NCBI GenBank assembly: GCA_903893945.1
Contig: CAITOF010000030.1
Location: 1-58,248, forward strand
DNA: 58,248 nucleotides
Direction: 5' to 3'
Source: an uncultured Oxalobacteraceae bacterium
GTDB taxonomy: Bacteria > Pseudomonadota > Gammaproteobacteria > Burkholderiales > Burkholderiaceae_D
The notes beneath the pieces were generated by a model. That model did not search any database. It saw only the letters and a program-made list of their open reading frames with translations, and had not been told where the DNA came from. A program made the position numbers and the translations under genes. Below, piece by piece: positions 38,301 to 47,588 of the stretch (positions within the stretch are counted from its first letter, which is position 1; each line of letters starts with the position of its first letter).

Positions 38301-39806
38301 TTTGAACACGTCCAGATTCTCAATCAGGTTTGCCGCCTCGCTCTGCATCGAATCCGCCGCATTGGTCGCCTGAACGACCAGGGAGGAATTCTGCTGTGTC
38401 ATCGCATCCATATCCGCAATCGCCTTGCCGATTTCCAGAATCCCGTTACTCTGGTCCTGACTGGCTTCTGATATTTCCTTCATGATGTCGCTGACACTCT
38501 TCACCGACTCCACAATTTCGTTCATGGTCTGACCGGCTTTATCCACCAGTTCGGTGCCTGCCGTGACTTTATCGACCGAATCACTGATCAGCGCAGAAAT
38601 TTCTTTTGCAGCCGTCGCACTCCGCTGCGCCAGATTGCGTACTTCGGAGGCCACCACCGCAAAACCGCGTCCCTGTTCACCGGCGCGGGCCGCCTCGACT
38701 GCGGCATTCAGGGCCAGTATATTGGTCTGGAACGAAATACCGTCAATGACGGAAATGATGTCAACAATCTTCTTCGACGACACATTAATTTCTGACATGG
38801 TGCCAATCACCTGTTGAACCACCTGACCGCCCTTGACGGCGACATCCGAAGCCACGCCGGCCAGACGTGTGGCCATGCCGGCATTCTCCGCATTCTGGTT
38901 CACGGTGATTTCGATCTGACTCATCAGATTCGTTGTGTGCTGCAGACTCTGCACCTGTGCCGCCGTGCGTGACGACAGGTCACCATTGCCGTTGGCAATT
39001 TCAGTGCTGGCGTCATGTATGGTCTGGGCCGACATCTTTATACTGGAGATCATCAGTTCAAGTCTGCTTTTCATGTCCTTTAAAGCGATCAGCAAACTGG
39101 TCGTGTCCCGGCTGTCAGTTTCAATCTGCATGGATAGGTCGCCTGCCGCGATAGACACCGCGATATCCCGGGTGTATTCGGGTTCACCGCCCAACTGGTT
39201 CCAGATGCCGCGCACTACAATAAACGACGACACCAGCAGCACGGAAATGACGATAACGGCGACGATGATAGAGGTATACAGCACGTTATTCACGTTGACA
39301 TTGCTTTTTTCTACGCCTGCGTTAAAGCGGTCTTCCGCCTCTTTCTGATACTGGGCCAGATCCGCCTTGAGTACCGTCAGCGCGCTGCGCATTTTCGCTA
39401 CCATCGGTCCGGCATCCCCCTGCTCTATGTCCAGCATGATTTTTGCCACCGTCGATGCCGGCACGTAGTAGTCGCTGAATTCATTTTCCAGTCGGGCCGC
39501 GACCGGACCTTCGCCTTCCAGTTTGCCCAGGGTTTGGATGTTGGCGATTATTTTTTTTGCATTATCCTGAACCAGCCTGAATTCTTTCTTGTCGGTATTA
39601 CCGACCGCATCTTCAAGATCCTTGGAAAGCGCCTGAATATCGATGGCGAGTATTTTTGTTTTATCCAGCACCGGATAATTCAGCTTGGAATTCTGGGTAA
39701 TTGACGAAACGGCAATCGATGAAAAATACACGCAGACCGCCAGACCGATGCTGAAAATAACGATGGCGGTGGTTGGTAATGACCAGATTCTGCGCTTGAT
39801 GCTCAT
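38280..39806 (-). CDS. methyl-accepting chemotaxis protein
   Basis: This is a 508-residue transmembrane receptor of standard layout: TM1 about 11-33, a four-helix-bundle-like periplasmic domain 34-174 ([26 protein letters not shown]), TM2 175-198, HAMP about 199-255, then the coiled-coil signalling domain with hairpin tip [41 protein letters not shown]. The ligand is unknown. Its 3' end overlaps the Hpt/pseudo-receiver gene. Confidence 0.9.
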   Translation of the reverse strand: MSIKRRIWSLPTTAIVIFSIGLAVCVYFSSIAVSSITQNSKLNYPVLDKTKILAIDIQALSKDLEDAVGNTDKKEFRLVQDNAKKIIANIQTLGKLEGEGPVAARLENEFSDYYVPASTVAKIMLDIEQGDAGPMVAKMRSALTVLKADLAQYQKEAEDRFNAGVEKSNVNVNNVLYTSIIVAVIVISVLLVSSFIVVRGIWNQLGGEPEYTRDIAVSIAAGDLSMQIETDSRDTTSLLIALKDMKSRLELMISSIKMSAQTIHDASTEIANGNGDLSSRTAAQVQSLQHTTNLMSQIEITVNQNAENAGMATRLAGVASDVAVKGGQVVQQVIGTMSEINVSSKKIVDIISVIDGISFQTNILALNAAVEAARAGEQGRGFAVVASEVRNLAQRSATAAKEISALISDSVDKVTAGTELVDKAGQTMNEIVESVKSVSDIMKEISEASQDQSNGILEIGKAIADMDAMTQQNSSLVVQATNAADSMQSEAANLIENLDVFKLSKPVR

Positions 39807-39945
39807 CGGGGACCCTCGTACTAGACTTGATGGTTGCAGTCACTGCACTTGGTCAACTGACCAGTTTGTCAGGTCTGCAAGATTCAGGATAAAACAAAAA
39901 TCCGATTCATCAAGTTATATCTGGTGTGCCGCGGCCGACATGGAC

Positions 39946-39978
39946 ATCATGGCTAAATCATGGCTATATCATGGCTAA
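39946..39978. repeat. three tandem copies of an 11-bp unit
   Basis: ATCATGGCTAA, ATCATGGCTAT and ATCATGGCTAA follow each other without gaps at 39946-39956, 39957-39967 and 39968-39978. The 11-bp period is one helical turn. It lies between the chemoreceptor and LysR genes. A TGGTCA-AC-TGACCA palindrome lies at 39850-39863 in the same spacer. Confidence 0.75.
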
Positions 39979-40023
39979 AAGATAACAGCAGGCCAGTCCT
40001 GCCCGATGTGCCATGAACATACC

Positions 40024-40932
40024 TTAATCCCGCAACCAGTAATCCGGTTCAGCGTAAACAGATTTCAACCAGTCTATAAAATATCGCACCTTGGCGGGCA
40101 AATGCCGCTGCTGGGGATAGACCGCCATAATGTCATACTGCGGTAAGGCATACTCATCCAGCACCGTCACCAGTTGCCCTGACTTCAATTGGGCCTCGAT
40201 TTCCCAGGTCGAGCGCCAGGCCAGGCCCAGCCCTTCGCTGGCCCAGCGATGCAACAGTTCACCGTCATTGCAGTCCAGATTGCCCGCCGCTTTAATCGTG
40301 ACCGGCTTGCCGTTCTCCTGAAAATACCAGCCGCGTTGCTGACCGCCCTGAAGGTTAAACGAAAGACAATTATGTCTGGCCAGGTCCGATAAATGGCGCG
40401 GCATACCGTGACGGTGGAAATAATCTGGTGTGCCGCAGACCACGCGCCGGTTACTCGCAATTTTTACGGCAACAAAGCTGGGATCGATCGTCCCGCCAAT
40501 CCGGATACCAAGGTCGTAGCCCTCGCGCACCAGATCCACCACCCGATCGGTCAGATTAAACGAAATCTGCAATTCGGAGTGGGCACTGACAAAGGCCGGC
40601 GCATGCGGTGCGACGTGCTTGCGTCCAAATGCCGCCGGTGCCGAGACAATCAGGTGACCGGTGACCTTGTGGCGACCCTCTGAAACCAGTTTATCCGCAT
40701 AGCCCAGATCGCTCAGCAGTTTCTTGCATTGGTCCAGGTAAAGCACACCCTGTTCGGTCAGCGTCAGATGACGCGTGGTCCGGTGCATCAACTTGACACC
40801 CAAACGTCGTTCCAGCGCATCGATCCGGCGTCCCAGCATCACCGGCGTGATGTGTTGTACCAGCGCGGCGCTGGCCAGACTGCCTTTTTCAGCGACATCC
40901 ACAAAAGCTTCAATTTGGGTAAGTTTATCCAT
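40024..40932 (-). CDS. LysR-family transcriptional regulator, likely of the glyoxylate operon
   Basis: This is a 302-residue LysR protein. The winged helix-turn-helix lies at 1-60 (FVDVAEKGSLASAALVQHITPVMLGRRIDALERRLGVKLMHRT). The C-terminal effector-binding domain includes DLGIRIGGTIDPSFVAVKI and ASEGLGLAWRSTWEIEAQL. It is divergent from gcl with 142 bp between, the classic LysR layout, so it probably activates the gcl-hyi-glxR-kinase operon in response to a pathway intermediate. The inducer is unknown. Confidence 0.85.
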   Translation of the reverse strand: MDKLTQIEAFVDVAEKGSLASAALVQHITPVMLGRRIDALERRLGVKLMHRTTRHLTLTEQGVLYLDQCKKLLSDLGYADKLVSEGRHKVTGHLIVSAPAAFGRKHVAPHAPAFVSAHSELQISFNLTDRVVDLVREGYDLGIRIGGTIDPSFVAVKIASNRRVVCGTPDYFHRHGMPRHLSDLARHNCLSFNLQGGQQRGWYFQENGKPVTIKAAGNLDCNDGELLHRWASEGLGLAWRSTWEIEAQLKSGQLVTVLDEYALPQYDIMAVYPQQRHLPAKVRYFIDWLKSVYAEPDYWLRD

Positions 40933-40970
40933 GATCGAAATCCTAAAAAGCTCAGTGCTATCAGTATTAC

Positions 40971-41036
40971 ATACTTTAAGTATCGAATAAAACGATTTTT
41001 TGTCTACTTATCAAATTTAATAAATACTTTTAAGAT
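40971..41036 (+). promoter_or_regulatory. gcl promoter with two LysR-type sites
   Basis: A perfect inverted repeat ATACTT-T-AAGTAT (40971-40983) lies about 60 bp before the expected start site, the place of a LysR recognition site. The promoter is TTGTCT (41000-41005), 17-bp spacer, AATACT (41023-41028). A second, imperfect copy ATACTTTTAAGAT (41024-41036) overlaps the -10 as an activation or repression site. Confidence 0.5.
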
Positions 41037-41074
41037 GCAAACCTGACGTCATAGACATTAAAGGGGAACTCGAC

Positions 41075-42850
41075 ATGGCAAAGATGAGCGCAGCACAGGC
41101 AGCGGCCTGGGTGTTGGAAAAAGAGGGCATCAGTCAGGTATTTGGCGTACCCGGTGCAGCGATTAATCCGTTTTATGCGGCCATGAAAAAGCAGGGCAGT
41201 ATCAAACACATCCTGGCACGCCATGTTGAAGGGGCATCACACATGGCAGAAGGTTACACGCGTGCCACCGCCGGCAATATCGGTATCTGCGTCGGCACCT
41301 CAGGTCCGGCCGGCACCGACATGATTACCGGGCTGTACTCGGCGCAGGCCGATTCCATACCGATACTGTGCATCACCGGCCAGGCGCCGCGCGCCCGCCT
41401 GTATAAAGAAGATTTTCAGGCGGTGGATATCGAATCGATCGCCAAACCAGTCACCAAATGGGCAGTGACGGTTCGCGAACCCGCGCTGGTCCCCATGGTA
41501 TTCCAGCAGGCCTTTCACCTCATGCGGTCCGGTCGCCCCGGCCCGGTACTGATCGACTTGCCCTTTGACGTACAGATGGCAGAAATCGAATTCGACCCGG
41601 ACACCTACCAGCCGCTCGAGGTGTACAAACCCAAAGCGACAAGAGCTCAGGCCGAAAAGGCATTCGGCATGCTGAACCAGGCACAACGACCGCTCATCAC
41701 CGCGGGCGGCGGCATCATCAATGCCAACGCGTCGGCACTCCTGAAACAGTTTGCCGAATTGACCGGTATTCCGGTGATCCCGACATTAATGGCCTGGGGC
41801 GTCATACCCGACGACCACCCCCTGATGGCCGGCATGGTGGGCCTGCAGACCAGTCACCGCTACGGCAATGCGACGATGCTCGAGTCCGACTTTGTCATGG
41901 GTATTGGTAATCGCTGGGCCAACCGGCATACCGGCTCGATTGAGGTGTTTACCAAAGACCGGCAGTTTGTCCACATAGATATTGAGCCGACCCAGATCGG
42001 ACGCGTCTTTGGCCCGGATTTCGGCATCGTCTCTGACGCTGCGGCAGCGCTGACGCTACTGATCGAGGTCGCAACCGAATGGAAAGCGAAAGGCAAACTG
42101 AAAGACCGTACGGCATGGGCGGCACAATGCCAGCATCGTAAAAAAACCATGCAGCGGCGCACGCATTTTGACCAAACGCCCATCAAGCCACAGCGCGTTT
42201 ATGAGGAAATGAATAAGGCATTCGGTCGGGACACGTGTTACATCAGCACGATAGGGCTGTCACAAATCGCTGCCGCGCAGTTTCTGCATGTGTACCACCC
42301 CCGGCACTGGATTAACTGCGGTCAGGCCGGACCACTGGGCTGGACCCTGCCCGCCGCGCTGGGTGTTTGTGCTGCCGATCCGCAACGTCAGGTCGTGGCA
42401 ATCTCCGGCGACTACGATTTTCAGTTTATGATCGAAGAACTGGCGGTCGGTGCCCAATTCAACTTGCCTTATTTGCATGTCGTCGTGAATAACTCCTACC
42501 TGGGGCTGATCCGGCAATCGCAACGCGGTTTTGACATGGACTATTGTGTGCAGCTGGCTTTCGACAATATTAACGCGCCCGAACTGAACGGTTACGGTGT
42601 CGATCATGTTGCCGTGGTTGAAGGACTCGGTTGCAAGGCAATCCGCGTCACCCAGCCGGACCATATCCTGCCTGCATTTGAACAGGCCCGCGAGTGGATG
42701 AAAAAATTCAGGGTGCCGGTGGTGGTCGAAATAATCCTGGAACGCGTCACGAATATTTCGATGGGCACCGACATAAACAATATTAACGAATTTGAAGAAC
42801 TCGCCACCAAGCCCGAACATGCCCCCACTTCGACTATTTTAATGGACTAA
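41075..42850 (+). CDS. gcl: glyoxylate carboligase
   Basis: Gcl joins two glyoxylate molecules to tartronate semialdehyde and CO2, using thiamine diphosphate (and non-redox FAD in the family). The product is 591 residues, close to E. coli Gcl (593). It opens [34 protein letters not shown]; glyoxylate carboligases lack the usual catalytic glutamate, and here GVPGAAIN indeed has no Glu after GVPG. The diphosphate motif is ISGDYDFQF with [17 protein letters not shown] precedes the ATG. It is the first gene of the four-step operon to 2- or 3-phosphoglycerate. Confidence 0.95.
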   Translation: MAKMSAAQAAAWVLEKEGISQVFGVPGAAINPFYAAMKKQGSIKHILARHVEGASHMAEGYTRATAGNIGICVGTSGPAGTDMITGLYSAQADSIPILCITGQAPRARLYKEDFQAVDIESIAKPVTKWAVTVREPALVPMVFQQAFHLMRSGRPGPVLIDLPFDVQMAEIEFDPDTYQPLEVYKPKATRAQAEKAFGMLNQAQRPLITAGGGIINANASALLKQFAELTGIPVIPTLMAWGVIPDDHPLMAGMVGLQTSHRYGNATMLESDFVMGIGNRWANRHTGSIEVFTKDRQFVHIDIEPTQIGRVFGPDFGIVSDAAAALTLLIEVATEWKAKGKLKDRTAWAAQCQHRKKTMQRRTHFDQTPIKPQRVYEEMNKAFGRDTCYISTIGLSQIAAAQFLHVYHPRHWINCGQAGPLGWTLPAALGVCAADPQRQVVAISGDYDFQFMIEELAVGAQFNLPYLHVVVNNSYLGLIRQSQRGFDMDYCVQLAFDNINAPELNGYGVDHVAVVEGLGCKAIRVTQPDHILPAFEQAREWMKKFRVPVVVEIILERVTNISMGTDINNINEFEELATKPEHAPTSTILMD

Positions 42851-42859
42851 GGAATTGAA

Positions 42860-43639
42860 ATGATCAAACTAGCTGCCAACCTGACCATGCTGTTCACAGA
42901 AGTCCCGTTCATGGAACGGTTCAAACTCGCCGCCGAGGCCGGATTCCGGGGCGTTGAATTTTTATTTCCCTATGCGTTTGACGCCAGTGACATCGCCAGA
43001 GAACTTGCCACCCACAAACTGGCGATGGTGCTGCACAATTTACCGGCCGGAAACTGGGAAGCCGGCGAACGCGGCATAGCGTGCCATCCGGACCGTATCA
43101 GTGAATTCCAGGCCGGTGTCGCCAAAGCCATTCATTTCGCGAAGATTCTCGGCGTGCAACAGCTTAACTGTCTGGCCGGAATTCAGCCCGCCGATGTCAG
43201 CCATGGTGATGCACAGCAGACCCTGATAAAGAACCTGGCGTACGCGGCAGAGCAACTTAAAAAAGAACAGCTCCGCCTGCTGATTGAACCGATCAATACA
43301 TTCGACATACCCGGCTTTTTCCTGTCACGCACCCAGCAGGCGCTCGACCTGATCAAAGCAACCGGATCAGACAATTTATTTGTCCAGTATGACATCTATC
43401 ACATGCAACGCATGGAAGGCGAGCTGATCAGCACCATTCAAAAAAATCTGCCCATGATCAAGCATCTGCAACTGGCCGACAATCCCGGGCGATTTGAACC
43501 GGGTACCGGGGAAATCCACTATCGCAACCTGTTTCAGGCACTCGACGCCATGGGATACGAGGGCTGGATAGGTTGTGAATACAAACCGCGAAACGGCACG
43601 ATAAACGGACTGGACTGGCTCGCCGCACACGGCGTCTAG
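42860..43639 (+). CDS. hyi: hydroxypyruvate isomerase
   Basis: Hyi interconverts hydroxypyruvate and tartronate semialdehyde. This 259-residue TIM barrel (E. coli 258) has LIEPINTFDIPGFFL, QYDIYHMQRMEG and GEIHYRNLFQALDAMGYEGWIGCEY, which carry the metal-binding glutamates and histidine of the family. It follows gcl by 9 bp with AAGGA before the ATG. Confidence 0.95.
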   Translation: MIKLAANLTMLFTEVPFMERFKLAAEAGFRGVEFLFPYAFDASDIARELATHKLAMVLHNLPAGNWEAGERGIACHPDRISEFQAGVAKAIHFAKILGVQQLNCLAGIQPADVSHGDAQQTLIKNLAYAAEQLKKEQLRLLIEPINTFDIPGFFLSRTQQALDLIKATGSDNLFVQYDIYHMQRMEGELISTIQKNLPMIKHLQLADNPGRFEPGTGEIHYRNLFQALDAMGYEGWIGCEYKPRNGTINGLDWLAAHGV

Positions 43640-43653
43640 CACGATATCCAGCG

Positions 43654-43689
43654 CAATAATCAGCTCAATAATCAGCACAACAATCAGCT
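43654..43689 (+). repeat. three tandem copies of a 12-bp unit before glxR
   Basis: CAATAATCAGCT, CAATAATCAGCA and CAACAATCAGCT are contiguous at 43654-43665, 43666-43677 and 43678-43689. A truncated fourth copy (CAATTCAGG) merges into the glxR ribosome site. The array fills the hyi-glxR spacer. Confidence 0.8.
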
Positions 43690-43706
43690 CAATTCAGGAG
43701 AATAAC

Positions 43707-44594
43707 ATGGCAAAACTCGGATTTATCGGACTCGGAATTATGGGTACCCCCATGGCGGCCAACCTGCAGGCCGGCGGTCACAAGCTTTATCTGCACAGCC
43801 ACAAGAACCCGTCAGGTGCGCTGATCGAAGGAGGTGCCACTGTCTGCACTTCGGCAGAAGAAGTCGCAAAACGCGCCGATATTATTTTTATCATGGTGCC
43901 TGACACACCGGACGTCAGCGACGTCCTGTTTTCTGAACAGGGCGTTGCCAAGGGATTAAGTCCCGGAAAAATCGTGGTCGACATGAGTTCGATTTCACCG
44001 ATGGCCACCAAAGAATTTGCCAAAAAGATAAATTCACTCAGCTGTGAGTATCTGGACGCCCCGGTTTCAGGTGGAGAAGTCGGTGCAAAAGCCGCTACAT
44101 TGACTATCATGGTGGGAGGATCCGACGCCGCGTTTCAGCTGGTTAAACCGTTATTTGAACTGATGGGCAAAAATATCACGCTGGTCGGTGGCAATGGGGA
44201 TGGACAAACCACCAAAGTGGCCAATCAGATTATCGTGGCCCTGAATATTCAGGCCGTGGCTGAAGCGCTGCTGTTTGCGTCAAAAGCAGGTGCTGATCCG
44301 GCAAAAGTCAGACAGGCCCTGATGGGCGGTTTTGCCGCATCACGGATTCTGGAAGTACATGGGGAGCGCATGATCAAGCGCACATTTAATCCGGGTTTCC
44401 GGATCCAGCTGCATCAAAAGGACCTGAACCTGGCGTTACAAGGCGCAAAATCACTCGGCGTTTCGCTGCCCAATACCGCCATGGCGCAGGAACTGATGAA
44501 TTCCTGTGCCGCCAACGGATTAGGCAACATGGATCATTCGGCGTTATGCAGGGCGATTGAGCTGATGTCCAAGCACGACATTGCACAAACCTAG
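43707..44594 (+). CDS. glxR: 2-hydroxy-3-oxopropionate (tartronate semialdehyde) reductase
   Basis: GlxR reduces tartronate semialdehyde to D-glycerate with NAD(P)H. The 295-residue beta-hydroxyacid dehydrogenase has the Rossmann motif GFIGLGIMGTPMAANL at residues 5-20, the substrate motif DAPVSGGEVGA, and catalytic Lys in GDGQTTKVANQI. AGGAG precedes the ATG. Third gene of the operon. Confidence 0.95.
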   Translation: MAKLGFIGLGIMGTPMAANLQAGGHKLYLHSHKNPSGALIEGGATVCTSAEEVAKRADIIFIMVPDTPDVSDVLFSEQGVAKGLSPGKIVVDMSSISPMATKEFAKKINSLSCEYLDAPVSGGEVGAKAATLTIMVGGSDAAFQLVKPLFELMGKNITLVGGNGDGQTTKVANQIIVALNIQAVAEALLFASKAGADPAKVRQALMGGFAASRILEVHGERMIKRTFNPGFRIQLHQKDLNLALQGAKSLGVSLPNTAMAQELMNSCAANGLGNMDHSALCRAIELMSKHDIAQT

Positions 44595-44627
44595 CACCAC
44601 TATTTCTGGCCACCTCGAAGGGCAACC

Positions 44628-45896
44628 ATGAACGAACAAGCTGCACAGCAATTTTTATTGGGCCTGTATGCCAGTGCGATACAGGCAGTCAGTGCAAAAA
44701 AATGCTTGCCGGCGTATTTGCCGACACCACCCGAACAGGGACGAACTCTGGTGATCGGTGCGGGCAAAGGTGCGGCCGCCATGGCAAAAGTCGTCGAAGA
44801 GCACTGGAGCACGCCGCTTTCCGGATTGGTCGTCACGCGTTATGGCCACGGCGCCGAGTGCAGCCAGATTGAAGTGGTTGAAGCAGCACACCCTGTCCCG
44901 GACGAAGCAGGGCGACGCGCCGCGGCCCGCATGCTGGACATGGTGCAGGGACTGACCGAACAGGATCTGGTAATCTGCCTGATCTCGGGTGGCGGTTCCG
45001 CCCTGTTGTCATTGCCCGCGGACGGGATTACGCTCGAACAGAAACAGGCCATCAATAAAGCCCTGCTGAAAAGCGGTGCCACCATTTCAGAAATCAATTG
45101 TGTACGCAAACACCTGTCAGCAATCAAGGGTGGTCAATTGGGTCTGGCATGCGCGCCTGCACGTCTGGTCACCCTGCTGATTTCCGACGTCCCTGGCGAC
45201 GATCCCGGCACGATCGCCAGCGGACCGACCCTCCCCGATGCCACCACACTTGAACAGGCGCTGGCGATCCTGCGTAAATACCAGATTGGCTTACCGTCGA
45301 ACATTGAACAGCACCTGGCTTCGAGTGCGCATGAGACACCCAAACCCGATGATCCGCGATTTTTAAAGAATGAATATCATCTTATCGCCACCCCCGAAGA
45401 CGCACTGGAAGCGGCAGCGCAGACGGCCCGCACTGCAGGAATAACCCCCTACATCCTTTCCGACAGTATAGAAGGTGAAGCCCGCGATATCGGCAGCATG
45501 CATGCGGCCATTGCTTTACAGGTGGCAAAACGCAATCAGCCCTTTCTGCGACCTTGTGTCATCCTGTCCGGCGGTGAAACCACAGTGACCATGAAAGGAC
45601 AGGGGCGCGGTGGCCGTAACGCCGAATTTCTGCTCAGTCTGGCCATGGCGCTAAATGCCCATCCGGACATTTATGCGCTGGCCTGTGATACCGATGGTAT
45701 CGACGGCACGGAAGATAATGCGGGAGCGCTGTACGCACCGGATTCGATCGCCCGTGCCGAGGCAAAACAGTTGCACGCACGCCGAATGCTCGAGAACAAC
45801 GACGCTTACGGGTTTTTTCATGCACTCGGGAATCTGGTCATCAGTGGGCCGACCCGAACCAACGTGAATGATTTCCGGGCCATCCTGATACTCTAG
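44628..45896 (+). CDS. ttuD: glycerate kinase of the MOFRL family (TtuD/GckA type)
   Basis: It phosphorylates D-glycerate, feeding glycolysis. The 422-residue product has the two-domain layout of type II glycerate kinases: an N-terminal DUF4147 domain (LVIGAGKGAAAMAKVVEEH, VICLISGGGSALLSLP) and a C-terminal MOFRL domain (GGETTVTMKGQGRGGRNAEFLLSLA, ACDTDGIDGTEDNAGAL). Members of this family usually form 2-phosphoglycerate; the exact product is not readable here. GAAGGG precedes the ATG. Last gene of the glyoxylate operon, convergent with a methyltransferase gene. Confidence 0.9.
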   Translation: MNEQAAQQFLLGLYASAIQAVSAKKCLPAYLPTPPEQGRTLVIGAGKGAAAMAKVVEEHWSTPLSGLVVTRYGHGAECSQIEVVEAAHPVPDEAGRRAAARMLDMVQGLTEQDLVICLISGGGSALLSLPADGITLEQKQAINKALLKSGATISEINCVRKHLSAIKGGQLGLACAPARLVTLLISDVPGDDPGTIASGPTLPDATTLEQALAILRKYQIGLPSNIEQHLASSAHETPKPDDPRFLKNEYHLIATPEDALEAAAQTARTAGITPYILSDSIEGEARDIGSMHAAIALQVAKRNQPFLRPCVILSGGETTVTMKGQGRGGRNAEFLLSLAMALNAHPDIYALACDTDGIDGTEDNAGALYAPDSIARAEAKQLHARRMLENNDAYGFFHALGNLVISGPTRTNVNDFRAILIL

Positions 45897-45920
45897 CGGT
45901 CACCAGGCGCCACCGCCGAT

Positions 45921-46751
45921 TTATTCTTGCCGGACCGACTCCACCACCCAGATCGCCCCGCCCAGACTGACCCGGCCTGCGGCATCATACGGCGCAAGCG
46001 CTGCCTTGAGCCTTTCCTGCGCCACCGCCCTGGCTGGCTTATCCACCTCGGCCAGCGCAGCGCTGGTTGGGCCGATCTGCATGACAAATCGGGTGGCGGC
46101 GTCGACTCCGCCGTCGGTCGCCACACAGACCGGGAAGTCAAACGGCATTATATTCACACGGGTCCATCCTGCGCTCTGCAGTAGCCCTGCCAGACGCTCC
46201 TGGTCAGCCAGCGCAAACGGTCCCGGCGCATGCGGCAACGGTGCCGGAGCTGCAGGCAGAAGATCACGAACGGCACCCATCGGCAACCTAACCCACTGGT
46301 TCTGCTCAACGTCGCGCCAGCAGGTAAAAATGAATCGGCCGCCGGGACGAACATTGGCAGCAATGTTCCTGAACGCCTGGGCCGGATCCGAAAAAAACAT
46401 CACGCCAAACTGCGAGACCGCCAGATCGAACAACCGGTCGCCCAACCACGTTGAGGCATCCGCTTTTACCAACCGGACTTTCCCCTGGGTTCGCTTTTCA
46501 GCCACAGCCAGCATCGCCGCAGAGACATCCACGCCGGTCACGTGTGCGCCGCCATCGGCCCACAGAACGCAGGTTTCCCCGTTGCCGCAGCCGATATCAA
46601 GCAACCGGCAGCCATTGACGGCACCGACCCGTAACGCCAGCTCCGCTGTCGCCCCGGCTAGCATGGCGTCCAGACTGACTTGCATAGCCGCCCATTTTTC
46701 GCCCACGCGGCCATCCCAGAGTTCGATTTGCGGCTGATTTGAAGTAGTCAT
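45921..46751 (-). CDS. class I SAM-dependent methyltransferase
   Basis: This is a 276-residue methyltransferase with SAM-binding motif I LLDIGCGNGETCVLWA at residues 50-65, motif II acid in VTGVDVS, and motif IV FDLAVSQFGVMFFSDP. It resembles UbiE/Methyltransf_11/25 proteins acting on small molecules. Substrate and pathway are unknown. The only neighbour on its strand is a doubtful 84-codon upstream frame. Confidence 0.85.
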   Translation of the reverse strand: MTTSNQPQIELWDGRVGEKWAAMQVSLDAMLAGATAELALRVGAVNGCRLLDIGCGNGETCVLWADGGAHVTGVDVSAAMLAVAEKRTQGKVRLVKADASTWLGDRLFDLAVSQFGVMFFSDPAQAFRNIAANVRPGGRFIFTCWRDVEQNQWVRLPMGAVRDLLPAAPAPLPHAPGPFALADQERLAGLLQSAGWTRVNIMPFDFPVCVATDGGVDAATRFVMQIGPTSAALAEVDKPARAVAQERLKAALAPYDAAGRVSLGGAIWVVESVRQE

Positions 46752-46982
46752 AGTCTGTTCAGTGTAGGTCAGGCAGATTAACCGGGCTTATCGATTCATC
46801 GTTGTCATCATAACAGTTCTGTCGGGCAGGTTGTACGGGCTGGCAGGCAATCCGGCTTTTGACCAGTCGCCCGGCTCCCTCCGCCACGTTGCCTGCCGCC
46901 CACACCGCGCGAGTTCAGATTCTAATTCGTAACTCAGAAGCAACGCAGCGATTTCAAGCCCTTGCACTAAAAAATAAATCCT
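46752..46982. other. intergenic region, nothing certain
   Basis: A minus-strand open frame of 84 codons (46788-47042) crosses this stretch and the hsp20 promoter. Its composition and lack of a ribosome site make it doubtful. No other structure was seen. Confidence 0.4.
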
Positions 46983-47010
46983 CTTGAAACGATCTGCGTT
47001 GCCCACATAT
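46983..47010 (+). promoter_or_regulatory. sigma-32 (heat-shock) promoter of hsp20
   Basis: The -35 is CTTGAAA (46983-46989), exactly the RpoH consensus. A 13-bp spacer and CCACATAT (47003-47010) follow, against CCCCATNT; six of seven defined positions match. The predicted start is near 47017, leaving an 82-nt leader. Confidence 0.8.
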
Positions 47011-47020
47011 TTACACCAGA

Positions 47021-47092
47021 GCGGAATGTCTCCGCGCTTCATTGAAATACGGAAACACCAGTTTTCGTATTACTTTATTTTTTAATAAGGAG
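47021..47092 (+). promoter_or_regulatory. putative RNA thermometer in the hsp20 leader
   Basis: Three consecutive hairpins are predicted by eye. First, GCGGA/TCCGC (47021-47035). Second, an 11-bp stem AATACGGAAAC/GTTTTCGTATT with ACCA loop and one G-U pair (47046-47071). Third, a weak 7-bp stem CTTTATT/AATAAGG with TTTT loop (47073-47090), whose 3' arm covers most of the Shine-Dalgarno AAGGAG (47087-47092). Weak pairing of the ribosome site is how ROSE and fourU thermometers work in small heat-shock genes. Confidence 0.5.
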
Positions 47093-47098
47093 CTAATC

Positions 47099-47521
47099 AT
47101 GAAAAACTTAATACGTTACAACCCGGTTGACGATGCGTTTGACAACCTGTTTCGCGGCATTCTGATGCGCCCGGTTCGTCTGGACAACGGTTCAGAATTG
47201 CAGATCAAAGTGGACCTGAAAGAAAACGAAAAAGCTTATACAGTGCATGCAGAAATTCCTGGCGTAAAGAAAGACGATATTCACGTTGCGGTGGATGGCA
47301 ACCTGGTGACTATCAGCGCCGAAATCAAGAATGAAAAAGAAGTTAACCAGGACGAAAAAACCATTTTCAGTGAACGTTATTACGGCAAAGTGTCCCGATC
47401 ATTTTCTCTGACACAAGATGTCGACGAAGCAACGTCAGAAGCCAAGTACAACGATGGCGTTCTCGAATTGACCTTGCAGAAAAAAATTGCCAGCAAATCC
47501 AAACGTCTTACCGTAAATTGA
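47099..47521 (+). CDS. small heat-shock protein, Hsp20/alpha-crystallin family
   Basis: This is a 140-residue holdase chaperone that keeps unfolding proteins soluble. The alpha-crystallin domain runs from about residue 40 (LQIKVDLKENEKAYTVHAEIPGVKKDDIHVAVDGNLVTISAE) to the conserved DGVLELTLQKK near 121-131. The C-terminus KSKRLTVN lacks a clean IxI motif but keeps L-T-V. The start is the ATG at 47099 with AAGGAG 6 bp upstream. Regulation looks two-layered: an RpoH promoter plus a possible RNA thermometer. A strong hairpin terminator follows. Confidence 0.93.
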   Translation: MKNLIRYNPVDDAFDNLFRGILMRPVRLDNGSELQIKVDLKENEKAYTVHAEIPGVKKDDIHVAVDGNLVTISAEIKNEKEVNQDEKTIFSERYYGKVSRSFSLTQDVDEATSEAKYNDGVLELTLQKKIASKSKRLTVN

Positions 47522-47545
47522 TTTCTGCTGATCAAACTTGATAAG

Positions 47546-47574
47546 AAAAATGGGCGCTGACAGCGCCCATTTTT
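47546..47574. terminator. bidirectional rho-independent terminator
   Basis: AAAAATGGGCGCT (47546-47558) and its exact complement (47562-47574) form a 13-bp stem with a 3-nt loop, with A-run and T-run at the ends. It serves hsp20 on the plus strand and the convergent TPR gene on the minus strand. Confidence 0.9.
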
Positions 47575-47588
47575 CCTGCCGCAGCGAT

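Noticed and set aside
46788..47042. Minus-strand 84-codon frame upstream of the methyltransferase
   Set aside because: It runs through the hsp20 heat-shock promoter, has no ribosome site and an odd composition.
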